The notes beneath the pieces are model-generated. The model had not been told where the DNA came from and did not search any database. It was given only the letters and a program-made list of their open reading frames with translations. Below, in pieces: positions 58,170 through 64,000 of a DNA stretch of 64,000 nt; position 1 is the stretch's first letter; every line of letters begins with the position of its first letter. The translations under genes were made by a program, and so were the position numbers. Source of the stretch: Agelas oroides (Eukaryota > Porifera > Demospongiae > Agelasida > Agelasidae); NCBI GenBank assembly GCA_949130485.1, contig OX422185.1, positions 14,135,011 through 14,199,010 on the forward strand, written 5' to 3'.

Positions 58170-58508
58170 CAAGACTTAAAAAACATTAAAAATGTAAAAA
58201 GATGTAGGGATGGCATGCCAAAAAGTGTGCAAACAAGGTAGGGATAATGCATGAAAGCAAAGGTCAACATATTGGCATTAACCTCGTCCCCAGGCCACAT
58301 TCCATCTCCCACATGTTGGCTCAGGGACGAGGCTAATATGATCTAGCAGCATTGCATCAACTGTAGTGTGAAAAAGATGTAGGGATGGGGCTTTGCCAAT
58401 ATGTTGACCTTTGCTTTCATGCATTATCCCTACCTTGTTTGCATACTTTTTGGCATGCCATCCCTACATCTTTTTACATTTTTAATGTTGTTTTTTTTAA
58501 GTCTTGTT
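58170..58508. mobile_element. foldback element with nested TAGCCTC-family insert
   Basis: The left arm (ACAAGACTTAAAAAACATTA to GGTCAACATATTGGC) and right arm (GCCAATATGTTGACCTTTGC to AAGTCTTGT) are reverse complements over about 110 bases. The loop holds a second small element at about 58278-58338 (TTAACCTCGTCCCCAGGCC against GGGACGAGGCTAA). Two copies of GATGTAGGGATGG flank the right loop region. Confidence 0.88.
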
Positions 58509-59216
58509 TCTGTACTTTTTTGATGTTAATTTCAGTTACAGTTACACATAAGTGTAATCACAACACCAGAACTTGAAACGGCATTAACAGTTTAGTAGTG
58601 GTTCCAGGCATGTATTAAATAATTAGGCCTATGTGTAATATAGCCAGCTAGAACCTGATGAAGGGCCAACCACTCTTCCTACCAAACTTTGTGAAACCAA
58701 TTTCAGTTGTCAATCACATGACGACTGACCAGCTGCAGCACAGAAACTACTATCCTACTGACAACTGACCATCCTAGCTTTACAGTTCAAAGGCTATTTT
58801 TAGTGTAGCTACAAGTAGGCAGCTGAATGCAGCGCCTTACCTACGTAGTGTTCATAAGCCTTGCCCAATGCCGGCGGGAGGAAAAGACCGTGACAGCCAA
58901 GCGTACTGCCCGCAGTGACTATTTGCAGGAGTAAATCTGTAATTAGATGAGCCACTTTCTTCCCACTTTTGTATTTCTGTTTCCATTCTTTGGTTTCCAC
59001 ACTTCAGCATTTTCCACCTGCCCTTCACAAGATGTACAGCAAAACGGTTGTGATTGTTTCTCTCCTTGCACCTCGCATGTAACTTAAAAAAATAATAATA
59101 AAATGGTATGGTATAGCCAGTGGATATAAGAGCTCACGCAGTTGTAGTTTACAGGACACGCGATATAATATTACTTGACAAGCCCTGTAACAATCGTACA
59201 ATATAACCTTACGTAC
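58509..59216. other. intron of unit 3
   Basis: A decayed single end of the 42712 foldback family lies at about 58970-59030. No + strand exon is recognised. Confidence 0.4.
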
Positions 59217-59365
59217 TTTTGTCCGTCCAGTCTAGAGTTGTCAGCTTGAATTTCTTCTTCTTCCACTTCATTGATGCCGAGCTTGGCACACACCGACTTC
59301 CAGTTCGTCAGCGACTTTGCGATGTCCGCCAAATGACAGTCATCGGTGATTTTCTGCTCTAACAT
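59217..59365 (-). CDS. Death-like domain exon on the - strand
   Basis: On the - strand, an ATG at 59365 opens MLEQKITDDCHLADIAKSLT, then NWKSVCAKLGINEVEEEEIQ and ADNSRLDGQ, ending at a GTACGT donor (59211-59216). The ADIAxxLxNWxxxxxxLGINEVEEEEIQADN pattern is that of helices 2-4 of Death domains. Only the first half is present, so more exons should lie to the left on the - strand; I cannot identify them. Upstream on the same strand is the 59387-59768 duplicated block. It is antisense to an intron of unit 3. Confidence 0.6.
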
Positions 59366-59386
59366 GTGTCGTTTTTGTGGCGAAAT

Positions 59387-59768
59387 ATAGGGGGGTCTGG
59401 GGGCATGCTCCCCCAGATTAAAATTAGGTGCTCTGAGATCACTTCTGAGATCATATTTGTACCCAAATGCCACTAGTCCGACTAGAGTGGATGACGGGAG
59501 TAGGCCTAATACCGCCGTTCGCCACGATACACGTCAGTCATCACAAGGCGTTTTCAGTCACTATAGTCATAGATATATGAGACGTCTCATATATCTATGC
59601 TGTAGTCGACCTTGTACGTGTCGGGCCTGATGAAGTGGGCATCTTATAGACAAATTGACGACCTAGTTTCTACTTTGTACTTCACGTTGAAACTAGTTCA
59701 GACTGAAGGGCAGAGACTTGTACTTGCAGTATGCATGCGTAATAGCATAGATATGGTAATAGTATCAA
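59387..59768. repeat. recent duplication, copy 1 (partner 62425-62809)
   Basis: The two copies differ, by eye, at one substitution and one 3-base indel, both in the ATAGATATATGAGACGTCTC palindrome region (59567-59600). They begin at GGGGGGTCTGGGGGCATGCT, a motif that also recurs in variant form at 32785 and 18770, suggesting a transposable-element end. The frame at 59612 is open in both copies, but near-identity gives no coding evidence. Confidence 0.93.
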
Positions 59769-59956
59769 GCTATACAGGAGTGCTGCATTATCATGTTGGT
59801 CTTCAGCAACAACCTGTTAACTGTCCCCCTATACTGATACTTAGTCTTATATAGCTACCCCACTGTTTGATTTACGAGACTACATGTGTACAGAGAACAC
59901 AACACTTGTTGTAACTTGTGGTGATGATTGACTTCTCTGACCCTTCTCTTTTCCAG

Positions 59957-59983
59957 GTGATCCTGGTAATAGCATTCGCAGAG
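59957..59983 (+). CDS. 27-base small exon (unit 3)
   Basis: The acceptor CTTTTCCAG and donor GTAAAT enclose DPGNSIRR, phase 1 on both sides. It joins in frame to the Gln/Pro-rich exon (GGT, Gly) and to the final Death exon (GGC, Gly). Confidence 0.65.
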
Positions 59984-60198
59984 GTAAATATATACCGTAG
60001 CTACCAATTAGTGCACATGAGTTGGAGTTCAGCAGCTTTTGTATGGAATCTATCACCTTTCATTCCATGTTTATGAAAGTATAGCTTGTGGTTGGTAGTA
60101 CAAACCCTTCTTATTATACAAGACAATATGTAGGATACATGGACATGCAGTTGGTGTGCTAATATGGGGCATGTTAGTGCATGCAGACAGATTCAACC

Positions 60199-60535
60199 CA
60201 GTGGCGGATTTAGAAATTTAGAAAGGGGGGTTCAGCCACTGGCAGGCGAAGTGCAGCCGAAAATTTTTGGGTTGTCACGCCCACTTCCGGTCACGTGAAT
60301 GCATTCCTGACTCGAGATATTCTATGTCTGAACTGAATATCTCGAAGCAACTCTAGGCCTAGTCAAACATCTGGAGATCAGTAAGAAACTGATACGTGAG
60401 TGTGTAACTGTGCCTGGTTATTGTTGCTGCATAATCATTTGATGGACTCGTGCAGTTATGTACACAAAAACCATTACTAGCCGCCAAAGGGGGGTGCATT
60501 TGCACCCCCCCTTACCCCCCCTAAATCCGCCACTG
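60199..60535. mobile_element. hAT-like MITE with short target duplication
   Basis: The terminal inverted repeats are CAGTGGCGGATTTAG and CTAAATCCGCCACTG. CAGTGGCGGA ends are a familiar signature of hAT-type MITEs in many animals. CAACC stands directly on both sides (60194-60198, 60536-60540), shorter than the usual 8 bases. The interior has GGGGGG and CCCCCC arms and no protein. A single similar end, CAGTGGTGGATCTAAG, lies near 18692. Confidence 0.88.
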
Positions 60536-60584
60536 CAACCATAGTGGTCATGGATAACTAGCTACATTTCTCATTTTTCTGCAG

Positions 60585-60892
60585 GCGATAAACCAGTTCT
60601 GACCAAACTGCTGAAATTTCCTGGCAGACGTGGGAAGATTAACATTCCTGAACAGATTGGCACAAACTACAAAACATTCGGGATATTTCTGCTCAGAGAC
60701 GATAATGGAACAATCATTTCTGGCATTGAACGAGCAAAGATGCACGCTGCAGATGAGATTAATGAAACCATCTTGGAGAGGTGGATCAGTGGAAAAGGCC
60801 AGGGACCCTTAACATGGGATACTCTGGTGAAGTGCTTGCGAGACACAGAACTGAACGTCCTTGCTGATGAAATTGAAGAAGTACTACGATGA
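60585..60892 (+). CDS. Death-domain terminal exon (unit 3)
   Basis: The exon begins DKPVLTKLLKFPGRRGKINI, then IGTNYKTFGIFLLRDDNGTI, ISGIERAKMHAADEINETIL, ERWISGKGQGPLTWDTLVKC and LRDTELNVLADEIEEVLR, ending with TGA. This is a full Death domain with the same ERW/AAW, LTWDTLVKxLRD core as the 54585 exon. The acceptor is TTTTTCTGCAG, phase 1. The two terminal Death exons are clearly related but diverged, suggesting an old duplication. It ends either a separate gene or an alternative isoform of gene 2. Confidence 0.88.
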
Positions 60893-62424
60893 TATTTCCA
60901 AAACATGATAAACATTGTTAGTTGGTGTGTATGTCATGCAGATTCTATTGTGTGTGTAGTTAACAACTATATGCTACACGTAGGTGAACAATGGACCTAC
61001 CAACAAACGTTACCAAACTGCACATGGTAGGGGGGAGTTTGGTATATGGACAGTTTAATATAAGTTGTCTGTGTTCATACAAAATTACTGTGATACAAAG
61101 AAGCAAGTTGCTAGAAGTATGTGCAACTAATTTGCATCACCCACGCACACAGCAGTAAAGGAATAGCTAATACATTTGTGTGTTGTATTGGAATGTGTGC
61201 ATGTGATGCACATGCTGGTTTCCTCCAAGTTGTGGGATGCTGTTTTTTTTTTTTTTGGTTTACCAGTGTTTACACAACAACTGAAGAAGGAAACAGCCGT
61301 CATTACTTCTTGTGCTGATTTCATTTCACTACCCATATTGCACAGCGTGCACTTGTCACAGATGTGGGCAAATGGCTACTGCAAGCAGATCAGTTTGTAC
61401 ACTATAGTTTGTATATCCAGATAAAACCTCTGCCTTTAGGTTCTATCACAATCCACTTGGATTAGGCTAGTCTCGTACCCAGACCCTCCTCCAAAGAGGA
61501 AAGGAGGGTCTGGGTACGAGACTTGGAGGGTTGAAGGATGTCTGGGTTCGAGGCTACTACCTTCCTCATCCCAGAAAGACATGCAGGCAAAAAAAAACAA
61601 AAAACAAAAAAACAAAAAAAACTCTACACATAACAGTCCCTATTTCACCACGTAACTGAGGAATCAACAGGAGTCCAAATAGCTACTTCTTGGACCAGGG
61701 ATCTAGGTCACATGCAACTATACCACATGACAGACTCTTGGCCGAACATGCATCCACCCATTGATAAGGACATGCACCTACGTGTTCTGTTGGACAATCA
61801 GACTGAAGTATCTGGTAGCCAGCTACATCTGAACAAAGTTCATTTTCACTTGTGGGAGTGATTATATGGGAGGTCATAATGAGCGTGTACTGCGAGAAAG
61901 GTATTAGTGGTGCGGTTGTTGTGGACACTAACACAGTGGTTGCAAGTTGTAGCCGCGAACCCAACTTGGCTTTCCGTTCCGGATTCTGTCTCGTATAGCT
62001 TTGGAACAGGAAGCCTGGGTTCAAGGCTGCGATTTTCGGTTTTGGGCGCAGTTTATACGGAAATCCGTAAAACACCGCGTCACGCAATCCAACTTTAACC
62101 CCTAGCGCACTGAAAACTGCAAAAAGTCGTTATCCGAGACAGCGAGCAACAGACAACTTGATAATAGAGCAATAACTACAGTAGACGCCGGCTATGTGAG
62201 GGTGATGTTTTTATTATGTTTAATGCCTACAATTAATGTTAGACTGTGTGGTTTTTTGGGCCTCTTCAGAGGGAGTGGCAGGTTTTGGGCACCAATCTTT
62301 TATTATTTAGGCCATCTTTGTGGAGCCATTCTTGACCCTCTTGGTATTCTGGCTCAGAGGCAGTGGAAGGTGCTTGAGATTGGGGGGGGGCACCGATGAT
62401 GGTGCGTGCGTAAGAATGCACACG
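60893..62424. other. downstream intergenic region
   Basis: A TAGCCTC-family hairpin lies at about 61467-61556 (TAGTCTCGTACCCAGACCCT against AGGGTCTGGGTACGAGACT, then a GGTTCGAGGCTA end). An A-rich simple repeat lies at 61589-61622. The frame 61683-62087 (-) spans repeat sequence and has no domain. Confidence 0.5.
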
Positions 62425-62809
62425 ATAGGGGGGTCTGGGGGCATGCTCCCCCAGATTAAAATTAGGTGCTCTGAGATCACTTCTGAGATCATATTTGTAC
62501 CCAAATGCCACTAGTCCGACTAGAGTGGATGACGGGAGTAGGCCTAATACCGCCGTTCGCCACGATACACGTCAGTCATCACAAGGCGTTTTCAGTCACT
62601 ATAGTCATAGATATATTATGAGACATCTCATATATCTATGCTGTAGTCGACCTTGTACGTGTCGGGCCTGATGAAGTGGGCATCTTATAGACAAATTGAC
62701 GACCTAGTTTCTACTTTGTACTTCACGTTGAAACTAGTTCAGACTGAAGGGCAGAGACTTGTACTTGCAGTATGCATGCGTAATAGCATAGATATGGTAA
62801 TAGTATCAA
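62425..62809. repeat. recent duplication, copy 2 (partner 59387-59768)
   Basis: Same orientation as copy 1 and almost identical, with a 3-base insertion and one substitution in the central palindrome. Unlike copy 1, no Death-like exon lies to its left, so the duplicated block ends at the GGGGGGTCTGGG motif. Confidence 0.93.
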
Positions 62810-63967
62810 ACACACGAGTTCAAGACCCAAGGTGAGCTTTACTGATCATAGTTACTCAGGCCTACCTCCAGGTTCCAGGTCAAGAATTGGGGGGGCTAAG
62901 GCCCCCCCTAGCCCCCCCCCCCCCCGGTTCCACCGCCTATGTTCTGGCTTGTCTTCTCTTGACTCCTCCTTCATTGGTCTTTATACATTGGCTTTCTGCC
63001 ATGAGACCACACAGATGCTATGAAATATAGATGTATAAATACAGCACTCTTTAGGCTGTTCTACTCATAACTATCAGTCCGTCCAAAGTTGTGAAAGGCA
63101 TATGCAATTGTTGAGGTAGGTGTATGAGATCTTTTTTTTTTTTGTAGGCACTGCTGAAAATTACAGAGACTGGAGCCACTGCTTTCTGTCATTTGGTTTC
63201 TGTTCTAAATGTCTTGCATGAGAATCTAGGAACAATCTGTGAATGCAGTAGTGCTGTCATTTTCGCGTTTGAGCATGTACATACAATATAAAAATGTTGA
63301 GGGTGAGTCATAGTATTCTATTCATTTTTGATATACCTCAATCACTTGGCTGAATAAAGCAAGAATTCAGTGATTTGGGTGCATGTATATTATGTTGTAA
63401 ATAAAAGTAACTGAGGAGTCTCACCAGCATTGCCCAGTGGGTTAAAAGGACTACATCTTCATAGCCTTGTTGCTGGAAATTTTGGAAGAACTGGGACCCC
63501 AAAACAAGGACTTGTTTAATATTTAATAATAGAAGCATGTCCTTATCGCAGTCTGTATGATTATCTCTGAAGTTTCCTGCTGGATTAGGTCCATGTATGT
63601 AGCAATGACATGTGTTATTTTATTATCAATAACATGATCAGTTGTGTGTCAGGTACTTGGTCATCAAGCTGTGTTGGTCCCGGAAGTCTACAAGCATGTA
63701 ACAGTAGAACTATTGGTCTCTCTTCAGCAGATGAAAAATATAATTTATAATCATGATACAAATATTGTTATACTCTCTTTTAACTCATAGAAGAGCATAT
63801 AAATGTATGTATGGGTCTTGTTGAAGGATAATAGCAGTGCTCACTGGGATTATCTGAAATGCACTAAACACAATGTTATACTGTAGAGTCCAAATTGAGC
63901 ACCAACAGTTCTTATATAATAATACCTTGGAGTCATTCAGATGGAACCACCATTTACTGTCTTTCAG
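62810..63967. other. intergenic region at right edge
   Basis: GGGGGG and CCCCCC tracts at 62889-62925 suggest one more poly-G/C element. No gene is seen. Confidence 0.4.
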
Positions 63968-64000
63968 TGAACGACAAACAGCAGAGTAGTGTCCAGTGTT
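63968..64000 (+). CDS. possible exon start cut by the window edge
   Basis: TTTACTGTCTTTCAG precedes TGAACGACAAACAGCAGAGT; in phase 1 this reads NDKQQSSVQC. The splice site is good, but only 33 bases are visible, so this is a weak candidate. Confidence 0.25.

Noticed and set aside
61683-62087. 134-codon open frame on the - strand
   Set aside because: It consists of repeat-family sequence and has no recognisable domain or splice context.

Overview
This window looks like nuclear DNA of an early-branching animal, most likely a demosponge. The evidence is intron-split genes with GT/AG splice sites, a NACHT/LRR (NLR) receptor of the sponge type with one leucine-rich repeat per exon, a Roc-COR GTPase joined to Ig-like and Death domains, and a dense load of short inverted-repeat transposable elements. 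I recognised families by eye and ran no search. The species cannot be named.

Layout, all genes on the + strand unless stated. Gene 1 (804 to about 33455) is an NLR whose 5' end lies outside the window. A large NACHT exon (804-2415) is followed by seven small LRR exons (10701, 18127, 18535, 19528, 19887, 30193, 30885) and a phase-compatible candidate last exon (33203-33455). Every junction is phase 2. Its introns are very long. The first contains a roughly 5 kb segment present twice (about 5285-10165 and 10895-16125), bracketing the first LRR exon.

Gene 2 (41401-54862, possibly from 39379) is the most interesting. A PNP/UDP-type nucleoside phosphorylase domain exon (41401-42273) is followed by a Roc-COR GTPase exon (47958-50251), a predicted 10-base microexon (50326-50335), an Ig-like exon (51471-51743), a linker exon (54426-54509) and a terminal Death-domain exon (54585-54862). 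All phases match. The result reads as a nucleotide-cleaving effector, a GTPase switch and Ig and Death adaptor modules in one protein.

Unit 3 (55355-60892) has Gln/Pro-rich exons (55355, 55780, 57290), a tiny exon (59957) and a second terminal Death exon (60585-60892), all phase 1. It lacks a visible first exon and is phase-compatible with splicing from gene 2, so it may be an alternative 3' end of gene 2. Another Death exon (about 56513-56807) lies between them but is out of phase. A Death-like exon on the - strand (59217-59365) abuts a nearly identical 380-base duplication.

The rest is introns and intergenic DNA holding at least a dozen inverted-repeat elements, one tRNA-like sequence, tandem repeats, simple repeats and one captured HIRAN-like first exon. 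NLR, Roc-COR, Ig and Death modules side by side suggest an innate immune or cell-death gene neighbourhood. That is inference from domain content.
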